Positions 53,763-61,708 of a stretch of DNA of 64,000 nucleotides are shown in pieces (position 1 is the first letter of the stretch; every line of letters starts with the position of its first letter). The notes beneath the pieces are model-generated. The model saw nothing but the letters and a program-made list of their open reading frames with translations, did no database searches and had not been told where the DNA came from. The stretch spans positions 248,001 through 312,000 of the forward strand of contig NZ_QUOK01000001.1 of assembly GCF_003390325.1 (NCBI RefSeq), in the 5' to 3' direction. Source of the stretch: Rhodohalobacter sp. SW132. Lineage in GTDB: Bacteria > Bacteroidota > Rhodothermia > Balneolales > Balneolaceae. Made by a program: the position numbers and the translations under genes.

Positions 53763-53944
53763 AACAACCGATCATCGGATTTCACAAAGATGAAGAAGAC
53801 GATTGGGTGGCTGACCTTAAATGCGGCCATACGCAGCATGTTCGTCACGATCCGCCGTGGCAGATTCGGCCGTGGGTGACGACAGAAGAAGGAAGAAGCC
53901 GTTACATCGGGCATGAGTTGAACTGCAAAAAATGTGACCAGTAA
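53759..53944 (+). CDS. DUF3565 family zinc-site protein
   Basis: 61 residues: 'IIGFHKDEEDDWVADLKCGHTQHVRHDPPWQIRPWVTTEEGRSRYIGHELNCKKCD' is the DUF3565 pattern, with conserved Cys, His and a final Cys-x2-Cys that could bind zinc. The function is unknown. It is the last gene of the tightly spaced plus-strand set that begins with DUF59 at 51196. Confidence 0.88.
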   Translation: MKQPIIGFHKDEEDDWVADLKCGHTQHVRHDPPWQIRPWVTTEEGRSRYIGHELNCKKCDQ

Positions 53945-54301
53945 AATTAAGACAGAATGTGTTTAAAAAACTTAGCTCTGATATGTTCATCAATGAATAA
54001 AAATCGAACAATTTTAACCGACTATTAAATTTTGCCAAAGTTGCGATAGAAATCCCTTATCATTGGAAGCGGTGCCACCTATTATTATCAGTTACTTACA
54101 CGTCAGGTATATCCGTAAGTGATTGAAAATCAATAAATTCCGGGTTCTATTGTAGTAGATTATCCCTACCTTTGTCAGCTCAAAATAACTATCAGAATAA
54201 ACTACAGATTCGGGCTTTAATTAACTCAGGTATTGGCATTTGCAGATGTACAATCTTGAGCCATCCTCCTGTCTGCCCATGTTCAATTTTTTAGATTTTT
54301 A
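53945..54301. other. 357-base promoter region before the SulP gene
   Basis: No gene. The sequence TACCTTTG (54167-54174) matches the Bacteroidota -7 element TAnnTTTG, but the nearest TTG upstream (54150-54152) is 14 bases away, closer than usual, so I do not annotate it as a promoter. I see no terminator here. Confidence 0.3.
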
Positions 54302-55831
54302 ATGAAAAAGTTTTTTTCGCTGTTTGAATTTTCCACTGACGTAAACTATAGAATTGAAGTCCTTGCCGGACTTACCGTTGCGATGGCACTTATCCCGGAG
54401 GCGCTGGCGTTTGCCATCATCGCCGGTCTCTCACCACTGACCGGACTTTATGCTGCGTTTGTCGTGGGACTGGTTGCGGCTATCTTAGGCGGCCGGCCGG
54501 GTATGATATCCGGTGCAACAGGTGCTATTGCAGTGATCATTGTAAGTTTGGCGCTTTCACACGGGCCGGAATATGTCTTTGCCGCTGTGGTATTGGCAGG
54601 TATTTTACAGCTCATTGCAGGTGTATTGAAAATGGGTAAGCTGATGCGGCTTGTTCCTCACTCCGTAATTTTCGGATTTGTAAACGGTTTAGCCATTATC
54701 ATTTTTATGTCTCAGTTGAATGAATTCAAAAATCCGGCCGGGGAGTGGCTGACCGGTTCTGCACTTTATATTCTTTTAGGATTGGTTCTGTTGACAATGC
54801 TGATTATTTGGGGCCTGCCGAAAATCACTACGGCACTGCCGCCATCTCTGGCTGCCATTCTCATTATATTTGGGATTGTTGCCTTTTTTGGAATTGATAC
54901 CCGCACCGTGGGTGATATTGCATCGATCCAGGGAGGATTTCCTCCATTTCACATTCCCCAGGTTCCATTCACAATGGCCACCTTTATGCTGATTCTTCCC
55001 TATGCCGCAATCATGGCTGCCGTTGGGTTGATCGAAAGCCTGCTGACTCTGAATATTATTGATGAAATTACCGAAACACGCGGACGCAGCAATAAAGAAG
55101 CTATGGCACAGGGAACTGCCAACGTAATGTCGGGTTTCTTTTCCGGAATGGGCGGCTGTGCCATGCTGGGACAAAGCCTGATCAATGTCTCCTCGGGATC
55201 ACGTACACGAATTTCCGGTATTGTGGCCGCATTAATGCTGCTGGTTTTTATCATGTTCGGGGCCGGCGTGATCGAACTTTTGCCGATGGCTGCGCTCACC
55301 GGTCTGATGATAATGGTTGCGATTGGGACCTTTGAGTGGGCAAGCTTAAAAACCTTCAACCGAATGCCTAAATCAGATATTTTAGTGATGGTTCTGGTGA
55401 CCTTGGTAACGGTAATCCTGCATAACCTTGCACTTGCTGTGATCATCGGGGTGATTATTGCAGCCCTTGTATTTGCCTGGGATAATGCCACCCGTATCCG
55501 CGCCCGAAAGCGCTGGGATGAAAATGGCGCAAAACATTACGAGATTTACGGTCCTCTCTTTTTTGGATCTGTATCTGTATTTAATGATAAGTTTGATGTT
55601 CTAAATGACCCCGATGAGGTTGTGATCAATTTCCGAGAGAGTCGGGTTGTGGATATGTCTGCCATTGAAGCGCTGAATAAAATCACCGAACGCTATCATA
55701 AAAACGGAAAGCGCGTTCATCTCACCCACCTCAGCAGGGATTGCCGGAAACTTCTGCAAAATGCGGACGCTATCATTGAGGTAAATATCTTGGAGGATCC
55801 CACGTACAAGATTGTTTCGGATGCGGTATAG
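54302..55831 (+). CDS. SulP/SLC26 family anion transporter with STAS domain
   Basis: 509 residues. Ten to twelve helices lie in residues about 1-395, including the signature 'AGLTVAMALIPEALAFAIIAGLSPLTGLYAAFVVGLVAAILGGRPGMISGATGAIAV'. A C-terminal STAS domain (about 415-505) follows, with 'HYEIYGPLFFGSVSVFNDKF' and 'VVDMSAIEALNKITERYHKNGKRVHL'. SulP proteins move sulfate, bicarbonate or, in some cases, nitrate or molybdate; sequence alone cannot pick the anion here. It does not share a transcript with its neighbours, since the next gene is convergent. Confidence 0.9.
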   Translation: MKKFFSLFEFSTDVNYRIEVLAGLTVAMALIPEALAFAIIAGLSPLTGLYAAFVVGLVAAILGGRPGMISGATGAIAVIIVSLALSHGPEYVFAAVVLAGILQLIAGVLKMGKLMRLVPHSVIFGFVNGLAIIIFMSQLNEFKNPAGEWLTGSALYILLGLVLLTMLIIWGLPKITTALPPSLAAILIIFGIVAFFGIDTRTVGDIASIQGGFPPFHIPQVPFTMATFMLILPYAAIMAAVGLIESLLTLNIIDEITETRGRSNKEAMAQGTANVMSGFFSGMGGCAMLGQSLINVSSGSRTRISGIVAALMLLVFIMFGAGVIELLPMAALTGLMIMVAIGTFEWASLKTFNRMPKSDILVMVLVTLVTVILHNLALAVIIGVIIAALVFAWDNATRIRARKRWDENGAKHYEIYGPLFFGSVSVFNDKFDVLNDPDEVVINFRESRVVDMSAIEALNKITERYHKNGKRVHLTHLSRDCRKLLQNADAIIEVNILEDPTYKIVSDAV

Positions 55832-55862
55832 CGAAGCGAAACACTAAGAAATGAAATACGGG

Positions 55863-56393
55863 TTATTCTTCATTACCATACCAGCGATAGCCCTGCTGAT
55901 CATTAAATTTGAGTACGATCCTGTCTCCCTTCTCAATCTCTACTTGTCGTTTCTGGCTATGATTCCATTCAACTTCACCATCAATGTGGTTTCCAAATTG
56001 TACTTCAAGTGTATGGCTTCCGGGATCGAGCGGAATGTTGATGATACCGTTGCTGTATCCCCTTCGGAAAATTCCACTGGGACGGTATCGGTCTTCAAAT
56101 AACACAGTTCCGGTATCTGAAACCCGGACAACCACATCGGATCTGCTTTCAACCTGTTGTTCTCCCCTCCGCTGCATATGATCGAGCCGTCCTCCTTCAT
56201 CCTGTTCCTTGGCGTAGATGGGTGCACCTTCCAATTTAAAAGAGATGATCAATTCTGATTCCCGTTCAGGCAGCGGCATATCGGCAGAGCTGAGCAAAAC
56301 CGTGATTCCGGATAGTAAACCCAGGACTAAAAATCCAGCGGCGAGCTGCTTCCAAATCGATTGGGACTGATTGTTAACGGTTCTCTTTTTCAC
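55863..56393 (-). CDS. Membrane-anchored protein of unknown function, NO-reductase operon end
   Basis: 176 residues. One helix at about 15-36 anchors it, and the rest (about 40-170) is predicted beta-rich: 'SELIISFKLEGAPIYA', 'RSDVVVRVSDTGTVLFEDRYRPSGIFRRG' and 'IPLDPGSHTLEVQFGNHIDGE' look like a small beta-sandwich. No recognised family. Its start overlaps the end of the cytochrome b fusion gene by 20 bases, making it the last gene of that minus-strand operon; it may be an accessory subunit. Confidence 0.55.
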   Translation of the reverse strand: MKKRTVNNQSQSIWKQLAAGFLVLGLLSGITVLLSSADMPLPERESELIISFKLEGAPIYAKEQDEGGRLDHMQRRGEQQVESRSDVVVRVSDTGTVLFEDRYRPSGIFRRGYSNGIINIPLDPGSHTLEVQFGNHIDGEVEWNHSQKRQVEIEKGDRIVLKFNDQQGYRWYGNEE

Positions 56394-58008
56394 GGGATCC
56401 CCTGAATTGCTGAGCTTCGGTTAAAAATTTGCTGAAATCGGGTTTATCCAGTTTCAGGTATAGAATTCTGTCCACTTCATACCGGTCTTTGCGAAACTCG
56501 GGATGGCGCTCACCTTCAATGCGGTCGCCGAGCCAATCGGCTCCCAGCCTGAAATCGGGATCCGATTCGCACCCGGAAACGAGTACTCCCTCGGCACCTT
56601 TTTTCAAAGCTCTTTCAATCAGTGTAGGGTGTACCCAACCGGCGCAGGGCAATGTAGCAACCAGGTAGCCGGGCATCTCTTTACACTCACCGGTTTCTGA
56701 GTCGATTGTAAGCAGGCTGCCGGCGCTATTTCCGCAAACAAACGCGATAAACTGGCCTTCCAGAGTGCGATTCTCCTCATCCAGCCACTTATCAATTTTG
56801 CTGCGAATCTCCCACGGTGAAAGGTTCGGATATTCAACCGCAACCGGGTCACAGGACCCTACACAAATTCCGCATGAAACGCAGATCGACGGGTCGATAT
56901 TTGCTACAAACTCGCTCTTTTTGGGATTGCCCTTTTCACGCGGCACCATGCTGATGGCGTTGTAGGGACAGTCGTGGAAGCATTGCGTACAACCGTTGCA
57001 TTTAATTTCATCGATAACCGGCTGGGTGTCTTCTTTCTGCCGCTTCATGATCCATGGGACACTTGATACGGCGATGAAACCTACAAGAAAGATGAGCCAG
57101 AGAGTTCCGCCTTGCAGCCTTTCAGTTAAAATAAGTGGAAGAAGGTAGAAGTAATCAATCGTTACATTTTCCGGAGCAGACATCAAGTCAGCCGGCCCCT
57201 CAACATCGGCAGGGAACAGAAGGGATACGATGACAAGTGAGCCCAGAAGCAGAATGGAGAAGTTTCGGTTTGTAATGAATGCGGGTTTATTTAATCGGGC
57301 TACATGCAGCCAGATCGCTATACCGAACGCAATCGGGATTAGCATATGCATAAAAAAGACGATCAGGAACAGAACAGAGTTGAAGCTGTCATCCGTCAGG
57401 AATGATGCTTTCAGAGGTTCAGCAAAAATGGGGAGCACATCAATCATTTTGGCGGTACCGGTTGCGATCATGGCGGCCCGTTCATCCCAAACCAGCCAGT
57501 AGCCGAGCCAGCCGTCAAACCAGATAAGCAGAACGGCAATAATTCCGGTAATCCAGGCCAGCCAACGCGATCCGCTAAAGCGCCCGGCAAAGAAAACTTT
57601 AAAGGCATGAAACAGCACAAACAACATGAAGGCATCGGAGCTGTATCGGTGCAGGCTGCGTATCAGCTCGGCGGTGTAGGGCTTGTCACTCATTGAAACC
57701 ACAGAATCATAGGCATAGTGAACGCTCGGGCTATACCAGATCAGCAGTGCGAACCCGGTGATAACCGCCACAACAAACATAAAGTTTGCGATCGCACCCG
57801 CCTGGATAAAGGGATGGTAGTTCTCCGGGATATATCGAAGCGTTACACCATCCAGTTTTCGGAACCAGCGATCAACTCTGTCTAAAAACCGGCGCCCGCG
57901 CAGGGAGGAATCAGGCACCGCCTCGGAAGCTTTTACGATATTGGTTTTGAAATCCTGCCACTCGTAAAAGGTGTTGTTGGTTTTTTTGTCGTTGGAGTTG
58001 TTGCTCAT
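56374..58008 (-). CDS. Cytochrome b6-like / 2x[4Fe-4S] ferredoxin / MvhD-type fusion protein
   Basis: 544 residues from ATG 58006-58008. Residues about 60-245 form a cytochrome b with heme ligand pairs H120/H134 and H221/H235. A further helix lies near 300-320. A double ferredoxin domain follows, with C337, C340, C343, C347 and C376, C379, C382, C386. The last 120 residues ('FIAFVCGNSAGSLL', 'ATLPCAGWVHPTLIERALKKGAEGVLVSGCESDPDFRLGADW') are the MvhD/FlpD-type hydrogenase iron-sulfur domain, in which two of the usual cysteines seem replaced (the CxxC and GCxxxxC patterns are incomplete). It likely passes electrons between quinol, Fe-S centres and the downstream heme-copper enzyme; direction and donor are unknown. 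Confidence 0.8.
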   Translation of the reverse strand: MSNNSNDKKTNNTFYEWQDFKTNIVKASEAVPDSSLRGRRFLDRVDRWFRKLDGVTLRYIPENYHPFIQAGAIANFMFVVAVITGFALLIWYSPSVHYAYDSVVSMSDKPYTAELIRSLHRYSSDAFMLFVLFHAFKVFFAGRFSGSRWLAWITGIIAVLLIWFDGWLGYWLVWDERAAMIATGTAKMIDVLPIFAEPLKASFLTDDSFNSVLFLIVFFMHMLIPIAFGIAIWLHVARLNKPAFITNRNFSILLLGSLVIVSLLFPADVEGPADLMSAPENVTIDYFYLLPLILTERLQGGTLWLIFLVGFIAVSSVPWIMKRQKEDTQPVIDEIKCNGCTQCFHDCPYNAISMVPREKGNPKKSEFVANIDPSICVSCGICVGSCDPVAVEYPNLSPWEIRSKIDKWLDEENRTLEGQFIAFVCGNSAGSLLTIDSETGECKEMPGYLVATLPCAGWVHPTLIERALKKGAEGVLVSGCESDPDFRLGADWLGDRIEGERHPEFRKDRYEVDRILYLKLDKPDFSKFLTEAQQFRGSREKENR

Positions 58009-58060
58009 GTTCGATTTGTTGGTAGGTTTAGTGAAAAGGCAAAAGTGAAAAGGCAAATAC

Positions 58061-58171
58061 AGACCTGCCAGAATACGATAGTACCTGGCAGAGCCTGGAT
58101 TTATGCCCATTATTCGTGGAAAAGACTCTGCCAGGATCCACTGAAATGCGCAGCGGAACTCTGGCAGGTCT
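58061..58171. repeat. Nested inverted repeats of the CCTGCCAG type
   Basis: Outer arms AGACCTGCCAGA (58061-58072) and TCTGGCAGGTCT (58160-58171); inner arms CCTGGCAGAG (58084-58093) and CTCTGCCAGG (58126-58135). The whole 111 bp can fold as a double stem. It lies between the SCO gene and the fusion gene on the minus strand. A direct 14-base repeat (GTGAAAAGGCAAA type, 58031-58058) adjoins it. Confidence 0.85.
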
Positions 58172-58241
58172 TTGACTTCACCCCAGGTACTGAGAAGTCT
58201 TAAACTTTTCTCTTCTCACTTTTCACTTTGTCTTCTATAAC

Positions 58242-59180
58242 TCACTCCAAAATTTCAGTTAATTCTTTCGGTTTTTCTTCCTCGATCAACAGCTGGAGAG
58301 CCTGCCCCATCCACTCTTCCTGTATTTCTCCCAGCGTGAACCGAAAGGCAATTTTGCCCTGCCTGTCAATAATGTAAAACAGGTTAACGTGATCCATCAC
58401 GCCGGTTTCAGCATCCCTGTACCTGGAGACGTTCAACTTGTCGAGAACTTTGTCTACAGTAGCGGGATCACCAGTGAGCATGTGTGAATTTGGATTATCG
58501 AGCTGGTAAAACCCTGCCACACGTTTCAGAAGATCGGGCCTGTCTCTTTCCGGCTGCATGGTGATTGCCATCAGCGCTACCTCTTCCTGTTCATCTGGAT
58601 TTAAACGATCCAGCACACGCTTTACCTGGTCCAGAATCATAGGACAGGTGTCGGCGCAGGTTGCGTAAACGGAGGTCAGAATTACCACATCACCCCGATG
58701 GTCATCCAGACTGATTTTTTCTTCATTTTGATTGATCAGTTCAAAGCTCGGTGGAGTTAAAGCAATTCGGAGTGTATTCGGGCGAAATTCAAAATCTTCT
58801 TCTGTTGGAACTTCATACATCAGGAGAAATGAAGCGCCGATTACCATTACCAGTGCAAACGAAGATGCGGCATACCTGGTGATGATCGCAGGTTTGGCAT
58901 AGACCTCTTTGAGCGGTTCAATCCAAACAAAGAGGATCACACCAACAAGCATCAGCGGATTGAATGTGAACATTGCAAAGTAGATCCACTCCATTGAACC
59001 GGTTTCGGGATCGTATCCAAAGCACCAAACTTTGAAGTCTTCGGCAAAGGCACCCCACGTGGAATCGGTGACGGGTACAAATGCCATAACCATAATCATG
59101 ATCCAGGACAGAAACATCGTACTGATCATAAAAGAGGGAAAGCGCCAGGATGTGAAAAAGTTTTCGATTCGTTCGATCAT
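58242..59180 (-). CDS. SCO1/SenC-type copper chaperone with three N-terminal helices
   Basis: 312 residues. Helices at about 16-37, 66-88 and 103-122 precede a thioredoxin-fold SCO domain with C175 and C179 ('YATCADTCPM', the CxxxC copper site) and the conserved His264 ('GVMDHVNLFYIID'). SCO proteins load copper into CuA of subunit II or act as thiol reductases. The extra membrane region is unusual; ordinary SCO has one anchor. It belongs to the NO-reductase-like operon, 56 bases after subunit I, separated by a palindrome. Confidence 0.88.
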   Translation of the reverse strand: MIERIENFFTSWRFPSFMISTMFLSWIMIMVMAFVPVTDSTWGAFAEDFKVWCFGYDPETGSMEWIYFAMFTFNPLMLVGVILFVWIEPLKEVYAKPAIITRYAASSFALVMVIGASFLLMYEVPTEEDFEFRPNTLRIALTPPSFELINQNEEKISLDDHRGDVVILTSVYATCADTCPMILDQVKRVLDRLNPDEQEEVALMAITMQPERDRPDLLKRVAGFYQLDNPNSHMLTGDPATVDKVLDKLNVSRYRDAETGVMDHVNLFYIIDRQGKIAFRFTLGEIQEEWMGQALQLLIEEEKPKELTEILE

Positions 59181-59194
59181 GATGGTTTTTTTTT

Positions 59195-59227
59195 AACCCT
59201 CCAAGGGTTCAAAACCCTTGGAGGGTT
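59195..59227. repeat. CTCCAAGG-family palindrome, copy 3
   Basis: AACCCTCCAAGGGTT (59195-59209), loop CAA, AACCCTTGGAGGGTT (59213-59227): perfect 15-bp inverted repeat between subunit I and SCO genes, differing from the copy at 26491 only in the loop. Confidence 0.92.
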
Positions 59228-59235
59228 AGACATGA

Positions 59236-60996
59236 TTAACTTATATGCCACAGATCCGTCAGGGCAGCCCAGTTTGCGAAGTAGTAGATCGCAAAACTGA
59301 GAAGGAAAATGAGCACCAGAACAATAGTTCCGGGTGTTTTTACATGCTCGTAATCTTTCCCTTCCTCTTCATAACCCCTGCTGATCAGATCGTCAGTCAT
59401 TTTCTGCTCCCGGTCGTTTTGCCAGGTTGGCATTTTCTTGCCCTTGAGCGACGGGCCGAAGAAAACGGCTGCGACAATCAGTACGATAAATAGCAGCAGG
59501 CCGATGAAGGCGATGACGCCACCAACCCCGAGAACACCCAGGAAGAAATGGGCAATTGGGTCGAAGCCGGTTTCCAGGTTCGCCCCGCTAAAATCACTGT
59601 CATAGGTCCGGCGTGGTACACCGTAAGTGCCTGCAAATGACATGCCCAGGGACATCACCACAATTCCACCGCCGAATAACCAGGGTTGAATGCGTGCCAG
59701 AGTTTTCATGTAGAAATCTTTCTGGAAAATCAGCGGAACCAGGTAGTAACAGAGCCCCATAAAGGCAAGGGTTGTACCTCCCACAACAGTGGCGTGAAAG
59801 TGGCCGGGAATCTTGAGAGTATTGTGAGCCATGATGTTGATCTGCTCTGTTCCCAGTGTCACACCGGTGATTCCGCCGATAAACCCGAAAATAATCACGG
59901 ACAACGCAACTGCTGAGAAACCGGGGTCTTTCCAGGGAAGTTTGGCGAACCAGCCAAAAATCCCTTTGGTGTAGCCTTTCCGGCGCATTGCTACCTCCAT
60001 CGATGCCGGTACGGTGTAGCCGTGAATCATGGATGCAAGTACGGCAAGATACATCGCGTAGGAGGTGTTCCAGATCTTCCATTCGGCGCTGAAACCAGGA
60101 TCAACCAGGAGATGGTGGGCTGCAGCAAGATTGATAAACAGGATATAAAGAATGAATGCCCCGCGACACACCGTTTCGTTAAGAGGTTTGGCCCCCGTAC
60201 TCATCGTGGCAACAAAGTACCATACGGCAACCATTGCGGCCACATTGATCTGCTGGGAGTGATGGCCCAGCCCCCACCAGAAAAGCCGGTAGACACCGGG
60301 ATCCATCATCTCCATCCAGCCCATAGACCAGAAAAAGGTTGGGACCAGCGCAATGGCTCCGTGAACCAGGGCTACCACCGCGATGATGGCAGCCGTTGCA
60401 GCCCCGAAAGTGACCAGCGGCATGGAGCCTTCGTAGGTTTTATTTTTTTTGGCGATGTAGAGCGTGGCAAAGAAATTAAAACAGACGACCAGAGCTCCTA
60501 CTGCAAATAGGATGATTCCGAGATAGAATATCGGATGGGCTTCGAGTGGCGGATAGGAGGTCAGCATCACATCGGCGCGGCCATCCAGGATGATGTAGTT
60601 GGTAAGGATAGCGCCCGCCGCCATAAGGGCAAGTGATACATGGGCCAGCTTTTTGGAAAACATTTTGGTGTTAAGCAGCGTGGTGCTGGCAAAATAGAGA
60701 ATGGCCATCTCGAAAAAGATAATCCAGAATACCAGCATGTTTACCCCGTGAAGGGTCAGCATCCGGTAATACCAGATATCATTCAGAAGCATGATGTTGG
60801 ACCATCGCGTAAGCGCTAAGGAAATTGCCGCCACAGCACCTATAAGCAGAAATATAACCGCCAATACAGCATTAACCTTTACAAAAAATTCAGCTTTTGT
60901 GAAGATGGATAAGCCGGTTGTGTCACATATTCTATGCGCTGCGGATTTAACCAGGCTGCTATCAGTTTCAGATATAGTAGTAGATTCAGTACTCAT
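59236..60996 (-). CDS. Heme-copper oxidase-family subunit I with Tyr to Gln change: probable NO reductase
   Basis: 586 residues from ATG 60994-60996 ('MSTESTTISE'). It has at least twelve helices. Low-spin heme ligand His83 is in 'LTLHGVNM'. CuB ligands are His245 and the pair His294-His295; the high-spin heme ligand region is 'GHFHATV' (H399, H401). The residue four after His245, where A- and B-type oxidases carry the cross-linked Tyr, is Gln249 ('GHHSQQIN'). Without that Tyr, oxygen reduction is unlikely; NO reductases of the heme-copper superfamily often lack it. The spacing of 49 residues between CuB histidines fits the B-type line. Partners here are a CuA subunit II and SCO. Confidence 0.83.
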   Translation of the reverse strand: MSTESTTISETDSSLVKSAAHRICDTTGLSIFTKAEFFVKVNAVLAVIFLLIGAVAAISLALTRWSNIMLLNDIWYYRMLTLHGVNMLVFWIIFFEMAILYFASTTLLNTKMFSKKLAHVSLALMAAGAILTNYIILDGRADVMLTSYPPLEAHPIFYLGIILFAVGALVVCFNFFATLYIAKKNKTYEGSMPLVTFGAATAAIIAVVALVHGAIALVPTFFWSMGWMEMMDPGVYRLFWWGLGHHSQQINVAAMVAVWYFVATMSTGAKPLNETVCRGAFILYILFINLAAAHHLLVDPGFSAEWKIWNTSYAMYLAVLASMIHGYTVPASMEVAMRRKGYTKGIFGWFAKLPWKDPGFSAVALSVIIFGFIGGITGVTLGTEQINIMAHNTLKIPGHFHATVVGGTTLAFMGLCYYLVPLIFQKDFYMKTLARIQPWLFGGGIVVMSLGMSFAGTYGVPRRTYDSDFSGANLETGFDPIAHFFLGVLGVGGVIAFIGLLLFIVLIVAAVFFGPSLKGKKMPTWQNDREQKMTDDLISRGYEEEGKDYEHVKTPGTIVLVLIFLLSFAIYYFANWAALTDLWHIS

Positions 60997-61013
60997 TCGT
61001 TCATTCCCGTTTT

Positions 61014-61538
61014 TTATTCTACGATTATTTTTCCGGTCATCCGGTGATGCCCGATTCCGCAAAATTCATTGCAGATAATGCTGAACTCCCCGGCGGTGGT
61101 GGGCGTAATCGTCATCACATAGTCGTAACCCGGTAATACATGGAGATTCATATTTAGTGGAATCAGTGAGAAGCCGTGCTGCAGGTCTGCCGAAGAGATG
61201 TGAATCCGGTAGGTTTGATCCTTCTTTAGTTTTAAGACCGGGTACCACTCCCACATCTGCCCGAGCAGATAAGCGTCGCCGCCGGGTGCGGGCTCAACGA
61301 TCGGTATGTTGTTCATTTCACCAACTTGATTGGTTTCAATGAACTGATTTACACGCTGAATGAAATCGGCCGGTTCAACTTGGTAGGTTTCACTTGGGGC
61401 GTTCTGCTTCCCCTGGAAGTGCCACCAGGGCATTGTTACCGACATCACCAGGCACCAGGCCAGTGCCAGGCCTACCCACAGGCGTTCAGCTCCCGTAGGT
61501 GTTCGATACCAGTTTCCTTTTGGATGGAATATGCTCAT
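61014..61538 (-). CDS. CuA-type subunit II of the heme-copper NO-reductase-like complex
   Basis: 174 residues. One N-terminal helix (about 20-38) anchors a cupredoxin domain in the periplasm. The CuA ligands are complete: His121, C156-x-E158-x-C160, His164 and Met167 ('IICNEFCGIGHHRM'). It has one transmembrane helix, as in B-type oxidases. It would take electrons from a periplasmic donor and pass them to subunit I, whose start lies 17 bases downstream. It is followed on the minus strand by SCO and the cytochrome b fusion. Confidence 0.92.
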   Translation of the reverse strand: MSIFHPKGNWYRTPTGAERLWVGLALAWCLVMSVTMPWWHFQGKQNAPSETYQVEPADFIQRVNQFIETNQVGEMNNIPIVEPAPGGDAYLLGQMWEWYPVLKLKKDQTYRIHISSADLQHGFSLIPLNMNLHVLPGYDYVMTITPTTAGEFSIICNEFCGIGHHRMTGKIIVE

Positions 61539-61557
61539 GGTTTTAAAGTTTTAATTG

Positions 61558-61704
61558 TTAGGGTAAGAGTCCTTTTGAAATGTTTAACAGTTCGATCAGG
61601 CCCCAGATGGTGTAAGAGAGAAACGGTATTGTAATACCGAGAATCAGAAGTAGCCAAATGTTGTCCATGAACCTCTGTATCAGGTGTGGTTTTTCATTTT
61701 CCAT
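61558..61704 (-). CDS. 48-residue single-helix membrane peptide in the NO-reductase operon
   Basis: A short gene below the usual length cut-off. It starts at ATG 61702-61704, only four bases after the stop of the preceding heme-copper-like gene, and ends at TAA 61558-61560, 19 bases before the CuA subunit start. The sequence has one hydrophobic helix of about 20 residues ('NIWLLLILGITIPFLSYTIWG'-like core) with a charged N-terminus ('MENEKPHLIQRF'). Small single-helix subunits are frequent in terminal oxidase complexes (CcoQ/subunit IIa type), so a structural subunit is the natural reading. Confidence 0.65.
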   Translation of the reverse strand: MENEKPHLIQRFMDNIWLLLILGITIPFLSYTIWGLIELLNISKGLLP

Positions 61705-61708
61705 GATG

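Noticed and set aside
54150-54174. Bacteroidota-type promoter before the SulP gene
   Set aside because: TACCTTTG matches the -7 element but the only TTG is 14 bases upstream, shorter than the usual spacing, so support is too weak.
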